A stretch of DNA of 64,000 nucleotides from Planctomycetia bacterium (GTDB lineage: Bacteria > Planctomycetota > Planctomycetia > Pirellulales > Thermoguttaceae): assembly GCA_030537455.1 (NCBI GenBank), contig JAUNMR010000011.1:39593-103592 (forward strand), read 5' to 3'. The position numbers and the translations under genes are program-made. Numbering within the stretch: position 1 is the first letter of the stretch; each line of letters begins with the position of its first letter. Of the stretch, positions 17,765 through 27,298 are shown one piece after another. Under the pieces are notes generated by a model. That model was not told where the DNA came from. It worked only from the letters and a program-made list of their open reading frames with translations, and ran no database searches.

Positions 17765-20695
17765 CTACCGCGGCAAAGCGTCGTTGATTCTTTGTCCAAT
17801 CTCACGACGCATAAGGGCAAGTCGTTCCGGCGCGCTTGCGTTATACCCGGAAGCGCCGGCGTCCTCGGATTGATTACGCGTCGTTGTGGCGTCGTCCAGG
17901 CGTAGATATTCGCGCAAAGCGTTTGCGAGTTCCTCGCGACCGAGGCGCAGTTCATGCTGCAGTAGCGTGAGGTATTCCACGTCCTGCTGACCGCGACGGT
18001 AGGCTTTCAATCGAATCGAGGGCACAACGCTAGGCTCCGCGTCTGAACGACCGGGGTAGAAGAGCGATAGCTCGTCGCCGGTCTGCCAGGAGTCGTGCGT
18101 ACCGATTGTCTGCCAAGGAACGACGCCGTCGGCGCCGAGCGACCAGGCGTCGAGCGACCACAGAACCGGCTGGTAGCCGTCTTCGTGAACCGCAGCGGTA
18201 GAGCCGTAAAGATAGAGCAGGCGCCGCTCGGCGCGAACACGCGCGCTTGTAATGGCGCGATAGCGTTTAAAGACGTCTGTCGCAACGACATAAGTCCCAA
18301 GGACGCCGCGGAGGCTGTCGCGTTCCCATTGTGGACGTGAGATATCGGCACGGAAATCAAGCGCGTCAGCGCGAGCGTTATAGCGCGCCTGAGCGTCGTC
18401 GAGCGCATTGTGGAGGGCCTGACCGTAGAATTGTAGCGCCGCGAAATCACGATAGCTCGCCGGTTCGTCGAGTAGCCAGGGCGAGCTGGCGCGACTCCAT
18501 CCGTTGCGTTTGTAGTCGTTTTTGTTATTCAAAAAGAAGAAAAAACGCGTTTGGTTCCACTTGTTCTCGGTAATTTCGCGTGCAAAATCAACGACGCCGG
18601 CGTGAAATTCATCACGATATTGCTGAGTGAACGTCTCCTCCTCAGGCCAGTCGTTCACGCCAAGGAACCCGCGAAAGACGTCGGCGGGAAAGTTTTCAAA
18701 TATCGGAAGATAGAACGCCTCGATCGGAACCGATCCGCGCGGCAGGTCGGCAAAGGCGGAACCGTCCAGATAATCGCCGAAGCGATTGCGCCACTGATCC
18801 CACTGGAATCGTTGACGTTCTGCGTCCCACACTGGCGCCAGACCGTCGCCGACCGTACCGCGGTGAGAATAGGGCACGCGGTTGATATAGGTACGATGCA
18901 ACTGTGCCAGACGATAGTAATCGCGTTCGTTCTCCGGCAGACCGTAGCAGTTCATCTCGGGAAAAAAGCTTAGTTGATTCGGCAATGCAAAATTCCAGAT
19001 CGTCAGATCAACTAAAGCGTAAAACTTTTCATTCCTATCGCTTAAGATTTCTAGTCGACCGTGTCTGACGCCGGGCATGGCGTTTTCAGGCACGAAGATT
19101 TCACAGTAGAGCGCGTCGTTGCCTTGACGTAATTGTACGATATTTTTCTCTCTATCGAGGGGCGTCGTTGGATCGACCATTTCCCCACGAGGGGTGGCAA
19201 CGCGCTCGTAACGATAGAATTGAGCGGTAAGATCAGCTTTTTCAATCGTTGCGTCGTCTGACTCTGGATCGTCCCAGGTCAATTTAACCTTGACGCGTCG
19301 CGACTGGCCACGAAAAGCGAGTTGAAAGCCGATAAACTCATTACGCGCGGAATTTAACGTAATCTCAGCGGCGTCGGCGTTCCATAAAGCGTTCCGACGC
19401 CAGTAGTCGATTGGTAAGTTACTGGGAATAAAGACGTTGTCGTCGTCCATTTTGACAAATTCGTCGAGTATGGCGACTTCACCGTCACGCCAAGTTGACG
19501 CGGTACTTGTGAGTTGCTTCTTATTCTTGTTATTAAAAGAATTAGAAACTTCCTCGTGTTTATCGGAACATTGCGTAAGTTCTTCCCACGTCTGGAATTT
19601 GTGAGTTTGGGGCTGTAGTCTAACCGTTGCGGGAGCGCTACGTCGACCGAGGTAATCGAGTGCATACAGTTCGCAGGAGTAGGTCTGACCGGGGGTTAGA
19701 TTGGCGAGGGTCGTTTCAAAGGTTTCAACGTCATTTTGCCGTACATTCGTTCCCCACGTGGGGCTGGGCGTTTGCGAAGGGGGTAAGAGTTCGCCGTCGA
19801 GATAGAGCTGATAACCTATGATATGTTCGTCTCTTAGATTCCCTTGACGCCAGCGTAGCGTCGCCGCGCCGCACGGGAGGTCGCGCGCGTCGACCTCGAG
19901 ATCTTGTGGCGCTTGGGGAGAATTGTACGTAAGTTCTTCCTCGGTCGGATCTTCGTACTCAACGGTCAGCCACGGCTGGCAGGCTCTATTCTGTTCGCGT
20001 GAATAGAGGAAGCGATTGGGAAACAGTCGTATCTCGACGTCTTCGCCATTATCGCCGGAGCGTTGAAGTTCGGTACCGGTATCGTCAAAGAGGACAAAGC
20101 CATAGGAGAGTCCCAGCGCGCGTGCGACGACCAGGTCAGGATCAAGTTCTACCGTCTGCACGCCTTGTGCGTCGGGCGCCGTGGCGTCGCTGTGACGCCA
20201 AAAGGAACCGCCGCAACCGAAGATCACACTGGTAATATCGCTGTAATTATTAGAGATCGTTAGCGCGTTCGCTTCCCACCCTCGCCAGGGTTCCACTTCA
20301 AAGCGACGCCAGCGGAAGGACGAGGCGTCGTGCGCTTGTGCATAATTCTCGCCGGAGCCTTCGAGCCAATCTTGCGTAATTGTACTAACGCCAACGCGAT
20401 AGAGTCGCTCTTGACCGGCAAGAGTCAAGTGCAGGCGCGCGCGCGTAATACGTTTGCCGCGCACCGGGGACACGTCAAAGTCTAGCAGTGAAAACTCTTG
20501 ATATCCTTTGACTTTAAGGCGTGGCGTAGCGCCGTTATTACCCTGTTCTTCCCCATGGGCGCTAGAGACCCACAGGTCGCGCGTCACGGGTAAACGCAAC
20601 GTCTCTGTGCAGAGCGCTTGCGTCGCGTCTACCCAAAGGCACAGTAGCAAAAGGATCGTGCAAATAACAAAACGCAGACAATGCAGACGCGTCAT
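17765..20695 (-). CDS. Secreted multidomain protein with DUF4091 domain, probable glycan-active enzyme
   Basis: This 976-aa protein has an N-terminal signal peptide (hydrophobic to about residue 28). A jelly-roll DNRLRE/disaggregatase-type module (about 35-245) is followed by a fibronectin type III-like domain (about 260-360). A large C-terminal half ends in a DUF4091 signature: YQPVLWSLDAWSLGADG, then LFYPG and PSIRLKAYRRGQQDVEYL. DUF4091 proteins resemble glycoside hydrolases with a TIM barrel, and planctomycetes and Bacteroidetes encode many. The ATG has TGGAG upstream. It begins 49 bp after fabZ ends on the same strand. Substrate specificity is not readable from the sequence. Confidence 0.8.
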   Translation of the reverse strand: MTRLHCLRFVICTILLLLCLWVDATQALCTETLRLPVTRDLWVSSAHGEEQGNNGATPRLKVKGYQEFSLLDFDVSPVRGKRITRARLHLTLAGQERLYRVGVSTITQDWLEGSGENYAQAHDASSFRWRRFEVEPWRGWEANALTISNNYSDITSVIFGCGGSFWRHSDATAPDAQGVQTVELDPDLVVARALGLSYGFVLFDDTGTELQRSGDNGEDVEIRLFPNRFLYSREQNRACQPWLTVEYEDPTEEELTYNSPQAPQDLEVDARDLPCGAATLRWRQGNLRDEHIIGYQLYLDGELLPPSQTPSPTWGTNVRQNDVETFETTLANLTPGQTYSCELYALDYLGRRSAPATVRLQPQTHKFQTWEELTQCSDKHEEVSNSFNNKNKKQLTSTASTWRDGEVAILDEFVKMDDDNVFIPSNLPIDYWRRNALWNADAAEITLNSARNEFIGFQLAFRGQSRRVKVKLTWDDPESDDATIEKADLTAQFYRYERVATPRGEMVDPTTPLDREKNIVQLRQGNDALYCEIFVPENAMPGVRHGRLEILSDRNEKFYALVDLTIWNFALPNQLSFFPEMNCYGLPENERDYYRLAQLHRTYINRVPYSHRGTVGDGLAPVWDAERQRFQWDQWRNRFGDYLDGSAFADLPRGSVPIEAFYLPIFENFPADVFRGFLGVNDWPEEETFTQQYRDEFHAGVVDFAREITENKWNQTRFFFFLNNKNDYKRNGWSRASSPWLLDEPASYRDFAALQFYGQALHNALDDAQARYNARADALDFRADISRPQWERDSLRGVLGTYVVATDVFKRYRAITSARVRAERRLLYLYGSTAAVHEDGYQPVLWSLDAWSLGADGVVPWQTIGTHDSWQTGDELSLFYPGRSDAEPSVVPSIRLKAYRRGQQDVEYLTLLQHELRLGREELANALREYLRLDDATTTRNQSEDAGASGYNASAPERLALMRREIGQRINDALPR

Positions 20696-20744
20696 ACGCT
20701 AACTCCATGTGACAATAGAAGATTGCTCGACGCATAGTCGCACG

Positions 20745-21200
20745 TTATCGGTCGATTAGCGTCACAGCGTAGTCGAAGGAGACGGAGGTTTTGCCGTTAT
20801 TAAGAACCTTCGCGGATAGGAAGTATGCGCCGGCAATCTTTTCTTTTATACAGGCGCGCAACTCCACGCGGTCGCCGGGTTTAGCGATCTGTCGGAACTT
20901 AATATCGTTCATACGTCCAACCACGGGTATTTTATCAATCGTCTGGTCTTCCTGTGGCAGAATACGCGACACGAGGATCGCGCCGGCCTGCATTGCGGCT
21001 TCGCAGAGGATCACGCCGGGCACGATCGGAGAGTTCGGATAATGACCCTTAAAGAAAAACTCATTCTCTTTAAACCGATAGTGACACACGATATGGTCGT
21101 CTTCCAGTTCAGTGATTTCGTCGATGAACAGAAAGGGTTCGCGATGTGGAATTGCCGCGAGAATCGCCGCGCGCGAGTCGAAGAAGGACTCTTCTTTCAT
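20745..21200 (-). CDS. fabZ: 3-hydroxyacyl-ACP dehydratase FabZ-like
   Basis: FabZ-type hotdog enzymes dehydrate 3-hydroxyacyl-ACP to trans-2-enoyl-ACP in fatty acid synthesis. The 151-aa length is normal. The active-site helix and loop are clear: PHREPFLFID supplies the catalytic histidine and GHYPNSPIVPGVILCEAAMQ supplies the catalytic glutamate. The start has TTAGGAG. It lies 17 bp after the FAD oxidoreductase gene, so the two are almost certainly co-transcribed. That pairing suggests a specialised lipid or polyene pathway rather than, or in addition to, housekeeping synthesis; this part is inference. Confidence 0.9.
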   Translation of the reverse strand: MKEESFFDSRAAILAAIPHREPFLFIDEITELEDDHIVCHYRFKENEFFFKGHYPNSPIVPGVILCEAAMQAGAILVSRILPQEDQTIDKIPVVGRMNDIKFRQIAKPGDRVELRACIKEKIAGAYFLSAKVLNNGKTSVSFDYAVTLIDR

Positions 21201-21217
21201 CTGCTCTACTCCTAAGG

Positions 21218-22720
21218 TTACTGCTTCTGGGCGGTTATTCCGACCAAATAGGCGTCGAGGTCGTTGGCGCAGATCACCCCGTAGTTCACAGCGCCGAGCC
21301 AGCCGGACATGATAATACCGACGCTACCGGCATGGAAGAGACCCGCGATTTTCTCGTGCAGCGTGCGACTGACCGCCAGACCTTCGTACTTTGTGCCAAA
21401 ACTAGCGCCAAGCCAGTGGTCGGTATATTCGCGGAAAGTTTTCGGCGTAGCCGCCTCGACATAGGCGATCTTCGAGCGAATACCGGGCACATACTTCTCT
21501 AGAGCGTCAAGGGTCGTTTCAATGAGATCGCGCTTACTGGTTTCATACGCCTCGTCGCTGAGATTAGCCCAGTCTTCGTAATTCGCATTGGAGCTGGCGA
21601 CGATATAATATCGGTCGGTACCCGGTCGCGTTTTGGGGTAGTAGAAAGAGTAGGTGCGACTGGTGATATTACGCGACAGTAGCCAATCGGCGCGAAATTC
21701 AGGGGCAACGGAGGTAAAGAGGAGGTCGCCGCATTTATCTTCATCGAGCGTCTCCCCGGGCTTGAGCGCGATATAAACCTGAACGCTGGAGTTATTGAGT
21801 CGAACCGCTTCGGCCTGAGCCACAAATTCTTTATCGAAAAACTCACGACCAACCAGATTAAAGATCGTCCCTTTGAGATTGGCGTTAGACAGCACGGTTT
21901 TCGTCTGCACGACGCGACCGGCCAATGGGGAGACGGCGCGAGTAACGCCGCCGATTTCCGGGGAGACGACCTGAGGCGGGCGTTCAGCGAACTTAACGCC
22001 AACGACGCGACCGTTTTCGACCAGTACGCGTTCCACCGGTGCGTTCAGCGCTATATCGACATTATTACGTAGCAACTCATCGCGTAGCATTTTGACAAAG
22101 AGGTCGGTACCGCCCTGGAAGGTATAGACGCCCTTTGACATAAAGTTTGAGAAGACAATTCCATAGGTGAGCGCGGGGTCTTCTAGGGTCGAACCGTTGG
22201 CGTAGGTGATCGGCTCCATGAGCAGACGCGCGACGTCGGGACGATTGGGGAAGTATTTATCGAAGAGTTCGCGCGTGGTACGCGTTTCGTCGGCGTAATG
22301 GGTCTGCTCGCGCGCTTCGTCGAAAAAGGCCTTAACCGTTTCAAGGGAAAGACCGAATTTTTCCACCAGTAGGCGCGTGAAATCTTCACGATTAAACGTG
22401 GTCGTGAGACTGAATTGAGGATTGTCGAACTTAATGCGCGGAAGTTGAACAATACGGTCGGCAATCTCTTTATTCCAGTATCGTCGGCAACTTTTGATCA
22501 TGCCCACGGGAAAGCCGTGTAGCGACACGTCAAAGATATGCTCGCCGCGTCGGAACCACGTCGCAAGACCACCGAGCTTGTAATGGCGCTCCGCGAGTAA
22601 AACCTTGTGCCCCATACGACCCAAAATATTAGCCGCGGTCATACCCGCGAGACCTGAACCGATCACGACTACGTCGTACCGTTCGCTGTATCGTTCTGTT
22701 TTTTCGACGCTCTCGGTCAA
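21218..22720 (-). CDS. Phytoene-desaturase-like FAD-dependent oxidoreductase
   Basis: This 500-aa enzyme has an N-terminal dinucleotide-binding motif [21 protein letters not shown] and a second FAD contact AERHYKLGG, as in the CrtI/phytoene dehydrogenase and retinol saturase group. The C-terminal motif [22 protein letters not shown] resembles the family's FAD-binding end. The best start is TTG at 22720 with only a weak GAGAG site upstream; no internal ATG would preserve the FAD motif. It is followed by fabZ 17 bp later. It may desaturate or saturate an acyl or isoprenoid chain; no carotenoid synthase is seen nearby, so the substrate is open. Confidence 0.82.
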   Translation of the reverse strand: MTESVEKTERYSERYDVVVIGSGLAGMTAANILGRMGHKVLLAERHYKLGGLATWFRRGEHIFDVSLHGFPVGMIKSCRRYWNKEIADRIVQLPRIKFDNPQFSLTTTFNREDFTRLLVEKFGLSLETVKAFFDEAREQTHYADETRTTRELFDKYFPNRPDVARLLMEPITYANGSTLEDPALTYGIVFSNFMSKGVYTFQGGTDLFVKMLRDELLRNNVDIALNAPVERVLVENGRVVGVKFAERPPQVVSPEIGGVTRAVSPLAGRVVQTKTVLSNANLKGTIFNLVGREFFDKEFVAQAEAVRLNNSSVQVYIALKPGETLDEDKCGDLLFTSVAPEFRADWLLSRNITSRTYSFYYPKTRPGTDRYYIVASSNANYEDWANLSDEAYETSKRDLIETTLDALEKYVPGIRSKIAYVEAATPKTFREYTDHWLGASFGTKYEGLAVSRTLHEKIAGLFHAGSVGIIMSGWLGAVNYGVICANDLDAYLVGITAQKQ

Positions 22721-22959
22721 TTTGACTCTCTCGTTCTCTTTCGCTGTATCTCAAATGCGCGGCACGACAGGGCGCGCGCGACTTTTACTACACAAACCAT
22801 TGTAGCGCTTTTATTGGGGATTTCAACTCTACGCCTTTTTTCCACAGCCGACGTTCGACGGGACGATTCCACGCTAAACATTGACGCCGTTTCGAACAAA
22901 CGATATAATGACGCAAAGCGTCGCACGAGACGACGCACGAGTACCGAATTAGGCGCATA

Positions 22960-23376
22960 ATGACGAGTAATTTCGCACGACACGACTCCCTCGCGGGCAT
23001 AATCCTCCTGACGTTCATAGCGGCGGCGTCCTTTGGCGCGCTCTGTGACGAGACCTGGTCGTGTAACGTACGCGCCTGTAACGTACATAGCGCCAATAGT
23101 ACAACCGACGCGGAATCGTTACGCGTAAGTTTGTCGTCGTGGGCGCTTTATCTGCCTCAGGAAGAGAGCGTGGCGCGTACGCGCGGCTGTCGTTACGCCG
23201 GTCAGACGCGCGAAAACGACACGTCGAGCAAGGATCGCACGCGCCTACTGGGCTATTCAAACAATACCGCGCGCACGCTTACAACGCGACTATATGCAAG
23301 CGAACCGACCAAACTCAACGCCACGGCGGCGCGTGCGCAACGAATCTTTCTGATACTGCAAACGCTACGGAATTGA
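22960..23376 (+). CDS. Possible small exported protein, unrecognised
   Basis: This 138-aa open frame has a signal-peptide-like start (hydrophobic about residues 11-27, ending near GALC) and a polar, Thr/Arg-rich remainder with four Cys. No clear ribosome-binding site precedes it, and opposite-strand frames of similar length overlap. It lies in an otherwise gene-free 0.8 kb stretch (22721-23516) where I see nothing else. It may be spurious. Confidence 0.25.
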   Translation: MTSNFARHDSLAGIILLTFIAAASFGALCDETWSCNVRACNVHSANSTTDAESLRVSLSSWALYLPQEESVARTRGCRYAGQTRENDTSSKDRTRLLGYSNNTARTLTTRLYASEPTKLNATAARAQRIFLILQTLRN

Positions 23377-23516
23377 TAGCGTCGCTGAATCTCTTGCCTT
23401 TCTAATTTCTTGTAATAAACAGATTTGCGTCATAACGTGGCTACGTCGACCGTGCGGTCGCTACGCAGACGTTGTGGGCGCGTCTGGTTGACTGGTTTGC
23501 AGTAAGGGAAAAAACA

Positions 23517-24161
23517 ATGTCAACGTTATTATTTGCATCCTCTTCTCTGGCAACTTCGGCAATCTATGCAATTCCGGCGGTTCTGGCGCTGCTGCTGGCG
23601 TGGTTCAAGCAACACTCGACCCAATCTCAGATAAAACGCGGTTCCAAGACCAGCAGCGGTATCGTCTCGAACAACGCGCTGGCGGCCTATCTTAAGGAAC
23701 GCGGTCTGAGCGAACTGAAGGTCGGTAGGCACACGGACTTTACGAAAAACGAATACTCGCGCAAGACCGGCGAAATCCTCCTGAGTCCCGACACGCTTGA
23801 CAGCGTCGATTACGGCTCGGTCGCCTACGCGCTACACGCCGGCGCACAGGCGGAATCGGCACGCCGCGCCCCTAATGAATTGCAAAGCGTGGACGCGCTT
23901 GGAAAGTGGGTCTCCATTATCTTCTGGATCCTCTTCTGCGTCCTCGGCGCAGGTCTCATGGCGGCAAACTTGCCATGTACGATCGCTGGTTACGTCCTGA
24001 TGCTCATCATGTTCATGATGAACGCCAAACGTCGCTCGATCATTAGTAAAATCGACGAAGACGCCATTCACTTCGTTAAAACCAACGACAAACTCTTCAG
24101 CGAAGAAGCGAAAAAGCAACTCACAGCGCTCCTGAAATCGATGCGTTATCAGAGCATGTAA
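23517..24161 (+). CDS. YugP-family (Zn_peptidase_2) homologue lacking the HExxH motif
   Basis: This 214-aa membrane protein has an N-terminal helix (about 12-30) and two further helices (about 132-175). It aligns in order with YugP-type neutral zinc metallopeptidases: a SSG...A..YL...GL..L.V segment, then SRKTGEILLSPD in place of DPR..V.RLS, then SVAYALHAGAQAESA in place of SVAVAAHEVGHALQ. Where YugP has HExxH, this protein has HAGAQ, so the catalytic glutamate and second zinc histidine are gone. It is therefore probably a pseudoprotease. The ATG at 23517 has AAGGGAA; an upstream ATG at 23472 lacks one. Confidence 0.7.
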   Translation: MSTLLFASSSLATSAIYAIPAVLALLLAWFKQHSTQSQIKRGSKTSSGIVSNNALAAYLKERGLSELKVGRHTDFTKNEYSRKTGEILLSPDTLDSVDYGSVAYALHAGAQAESARRAPNELQSVDALGKWVSIIFWILFCVLGAGLMAANLPCTIAGYVLMLIMFMMNAKRRSIISKIDEDAIHFVKTNDKLFSEEAKKQLTALLKSMRYQSM

Positions 24162-24365
24162 TCACAATCGGAACGCTTTCGACGTGTAATAGCCGCGCCG
24201 CCAAACGTTTCGACACATGCGCGAACCTTGGCTCACCTGCAACGCTCCATCAATGAATGGCGCGGCGTTACATTTCGAATTGATTCCGACACAGACGATC
24301 GCAAGACAGAACATAACAAGTTCATCTGCTGAAATACAATCAGTTAGAAACAAACGTCTCTGCAC

Positions 24366-24407
24366 AAGGGCGCGGCGACACATTTGGTCGTCACGCCCTT
24401 CTTTTAT
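24366..24407 (+). terminator. Terminator after the YugP-like gene
   Basis: An AAGGGCG/CGCCCTT outer stem with an inner CGAC/GTCG pairing is followed by CTTTTATT. It lies between convergent genes and may serve both. Confidence 0.5.
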
Positions 24408-24426
24408 TGTCGCAATGACTTAGATA

Positions 24427-25536
24427 TTATGGCGTTTGACGATTAAGCGCAAAGAGCGTGGCAACTCTCACCGCTTCAATAAGACTGGTCGTTTTAGCGA
24501 CGCCCTGACCCGCGATATTAAAGGCAGTACCGTGCGCGACGCTAGTGCGTATAATCGGCAAGCCTAGAGCCACATTGACCGCGGCAAACATATCGATCAT
24601 TTTAATCGCAATGTGCCCTTGATCGTGATACATCGCCACAATGCCGTCGTACAAGCCATTTTTCGCGTCGAGAAAGAGCGTATCGGAGGGAAACGGACCG
24701 GCGACGTCAGCGCCTTCCGCCTGAGCGGCCAGGGTCGCTGGCCTAATGACGTCGAGTTCCTCGCGTCCAAAAAGCCCGCCGTCGCCGGCGTGACAGTTCA
24801 GCGCGCATACGCCCAAGCGAGGTTCGCGCGACAAAATAATCGTCATAAAGCGACGCAAGAGTCGGATCTTTTCAAGAACCGACTGATACGTTACGCACGA
24901 AAGCGCCTGACTCATTGCCATATGGAGCGTCACATGAGCCACGCCCAGTCCGGTCGACGACGCAAGACCGGAACACGCGCCAAGGTAGAGCGCCATACTG
25001 AAATTTCGAACGTTGCAACGCTCCGCCAAGATCTCCGTGTGACCGGGGTAATGATGACCCGCTAGGTTGAGAGACTCTTTGTGAAGCGGCAGGGTGACAA
25101 TCGCTTGAACACGACCGGAGAGGGTCGCGTCAATGGCACAGTTGAGCGAACGAAACGCCGCGTCGCCACCCTCCGCCGAAATTTCGCCGATCTGCACGCG
25201 CGAAACGCTTCGCGCACAACATGGCAGGACGGGAATCGTATTCGCATTGCCGAGGCGATCGTAGGCGTCAAGCGCTTGTTCCAACGACTCCAGCGCTACG
25301 ACCTGGGCGTCATAGCCATAAATATCAACAGCGCGCCTTATCGTTTCCGGGTCGCCAAAGACAATCGGGCGACTCGCCGGTAGCGGCGCCGCGCCGGACG
25401 CCAAAGGCTGATCTAATTGAAAGAAGAACCTCCAGGCGTCGACTATGATTTCAGGACCCACCCCGGCGGGGTCGCCCATCGTCAACGCCAAAACCGGACG
25501 CTCGTGTAATTGGGGTTGTGATACGGATTCTGCCAC
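24427..25536 (-). CDS. pdxA: 4-hydroxythreonine-4-phosphate dehydrogenase
   Basis: PdxA oxidises 4-phosphohydroxy-L-threonine with NAD in the DXP-dependent vitamin B6 pathway; PdxJ, encoded at 62783-63496, uses its product. The protein is 369 aa. Family landmarks are ALTMGDPAGVGPEI near the N-terminus, the metal-ligand stretch HYPGHTEILAERC, GPFPSDTLF, MYHDQGH and TSVAHGTAFNIAG. The start is GTG at 25536 with GAGGT eight bases upstream. It lies downstream of the restriction-modification remnant on the same strand. Confidence 0.95.
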   Translation of the reverse strand: MAESVSQPQLHERPVLALTMGDPAGVGPEIIVDAWRFFFQLDQPLASGAAPLPASRPIVFGDPETIRRAVDIYGYDAQVVALESLEQALDAYDRLGNANTIPVLPCCARSVSRVQIGEISAEGGDAAFRSLNCAIDATLSGRVQAIVTLPLHKESLNLAGHHYPGHTEILAERCNVRNFSMALYLGACSGLASSTGLGVAHVTLHMAMSQALSCVTYQSVLEKIRLLRRFMTIILSREPRLGVCALNCHAGDGGLFGREELDVIRPATLAAQAEGADVAGPFPSDTLFLDAKNGLYDGIVAMYHDQGHIAIKMIDMFAAVNVALGLPIIRTSVAHGTAFNIAGQGVAKTTSLIEAVRVATLFALNRQTP

Positions 25537-25583
25537 TGTGATTTACCTCACAAGTATAGCCCCCTAATTTCAGAACTTCACGT

Positions 25584-25919
25584 TCATTGGAGACTTGAAC
25601 TTGTTCCAGAGTTGTATTCTATTAGCTTATTCCAATCAATACTTCCATCGGCTTTGCAAAACATACTGGCAAAGTCTTTAACAAGTCGATTGAACGCTCG
25701 GTCATAGGAGCTCTTAAATGTCGCCAAAAACTTTTCAGGGGCGTTGCCCATGTATTGTATTATTTTCAGGTAAAAGTCAGAATCGCCCGTAAGTTCCGCC
25801 CAGAACTGTTGACCGGCAAATTCTTGATATAGTTTGTCTGTTCCCTTTCTGGATGGTTTCTTACGTCCATAGCCATAGCCAATGGCGCTTCGACGACCTT
25901 CTGTTCGTCGTATGCGCGG
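25584..25919 (-). pseudogene. C-terminal remnant of a type II restriction endonuclease
   Basis: Directly after the TAA of the methyltransferase, and in the same frame, 111 codons read PRIRRTEGRR ... YGYGRKKPSRKG ... AGQQFWAELTGDSDFYLKII ... DWNKLIEYNSG and end at TGA (25584). The G-x-x-FW-x-x-LTGD-x-x-FY-x-x-I pattern and the DW-KL...NSG tail resemble the C-termini of PmeII- and Eco47II-like restriction enzymes. No start codon with a site opens this frame; the ATG at 25930 runs in another frame and stops after 54 codons. The N-terminal catalytic part is absent, so the nuclease looks dead. The family call is from memory of the pattern and should be checked. Confidence 0.55.
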
Positions 25920-27230
25920 TTAATCGCCATTTTTAGATTCTCCTTTATTGAACGCATAAAAACCGTCAAAACGGCGAGTTCCACGGTATCGTTTCGTTTC
26001 GACTGTAGAGGAATTATTGGCGGTTGCTATGACAGCTTGTCCCAGGGCAAACCCAAGTCCTACAGGCACAGCGTTTCCTATTTGCTTATACTTTGACGCG
26101 GTATTACCGGCAAAGATCCAATCGTCTGGAAATTGTTGAATCCGCGCATACTCTTGCACGCTCAAGGGTCGATCGAAAGTAGGATGACCCAGTAGCGTAG
26201 CCTTCTGACCGGGCGAGGTTGTCAGAGTGGGAGAAGGCTGGCGCCAGGATAAGCGTCGATAAAACCCGACTTTACCCCCGCCAGATTCATAAGCGCCTCC
26301 CATAGCCTGTGGTATAAGTTCCTTGGGCAAATCACGCCAGTTGCCTCCTTCAGGCACAAGATGGAGATAGCGTTTGCGGTCAGGACTCAACTCGCTAAAT
26401 TCTTGCTGTAACGGATCCAAATCTGAAATAGCGTCATAAAGAGTGCGCCAGCGTGAGGAGGGAGCCTGATGACGCTGAAAATGAGTCGGAAACGGTAGAA
26501 AAACGTCTTCGCCGTCACGACTACCTATCATAACAAACCGCTCGCGGAACTGAGGCGTTCCATAATTAACAGCGTCTAATATGCCGTAAACTGTTTTATA
26601 GCGTAGCTTGTCAAACTCAGAAAGAATAACGTCGAGAGTGGTTCCGAGCCGCTGTTCGTGGTCGTTTTCGTCTCGTTGTTCAGGAGACACATGCTTCAGT
26701 GGCGAAGAAACAAGCCCCTTGACGTTCTCCATAATGAAAAATCTCGGGCGGATATGATCGATCATACGAATGAAATCCATAAAAAGACTCCCTCGCGGAT
26801 CATTCATACCGAGACGTTTTCCGGCGGTAGAAAACGGTTGGCACGGCGGACCGCCACAAACAAGAAACGGCTCTCCAACGCGTAAAGCGCAACGTTCAAG
26901 AACAGTCGACGGTTCAAGAGCGCGCACGTCGCCTGACAGAACCTCGTGACCGTTGGCGCGCATAGTTGAAACACACGAGGCGTCAAAGTCTTGACCTATC
27001 ACGACGTTCAAGCCAGCGCGCATCAGACCGATATCCAACCCCATGGCGCCGGAAAAGAAAGACACAACTTTACGTTCTTTCAGCTCAGGAGGATCCAAAA
27101 TCGTTCTACGTTCTGTAACCTCGGGCACACAGGAGTACAAGTTGAACGTGTCGGAGCCGTCATGTGTCGACACGGGCGACATTGCGTTAGCAGACGCCTC
27201 CATTATGTCAAACAATGATTGCTGTTGCAT
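25920..27230 (-). CDS. DNA (cytosine-5) methyltransferase
   Basis: This 436-aa C5 methyltransferase uses AdoMet to methylate cytosine in a specific DNA site. Motif I is SFFSGAMGLDIGLMRAG (phenylalanine-x-G-x-G type), motif IV is GGPPCQPFSTAG with the catalytic cysteine, motif VI is ENV (FIMENVKG), motif VIII is QFRERF, and motifs IX-X are at the end (QIGNAVPVGLG). The variable region between VIII and IX is short. The start has AGGAGAG. The gene is less GC-rich than its neighbours, consistent with acquisition as a restriction-modification unit. The cognate nuclease seems reduced to the fragment downstream. The recognition site cannot be read from sequence. Confidence 0.95.
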   Translation of the reverse strand: MQQQSLFDIMEASANAMSPVSTHDGSDTFNLYSCVPEVTERRTILDPPELKERKVVSFFSGAMGLDIGLMRAGLNVVIGQDFDASCVSTMRANGHEVLSGDVRALEPSTVLERCALRVGEPFLVCGGPPCQPFSTAGKRLGMNDPRGSLFMDFIRMIDHIRPRFFIMENVKGLVSSPLKHVSPEQRDENDHEQRLGTTLDVILSEFDKLRYKTVYGILDAVNYGTPQFRERFVMIGSRDGEDVFLPFPTHFQRHQAPSSRWRTLYDAISDLDPLQQEFSELSPDRKRYLHLVPEGGNWRDLPKELIPQAMGGAYESGGGKVGFYRRLSWRQPSPTLTTSPGQKATLLGHPTFDRPLSVQEYARIQQFPDDWIFAGNTASKYKQIGNAVPVGLGFALGQAVIATANNSSTVETKRYRGTRRFDGFYAFNKGESKNGD

Positions 27231-27298
27231 CTTTCTCTCCTGGGTTTCACGCTATTGTCGTGCATATCGGGGTCGGCGCGAACCCGACGTCGGCGCGA

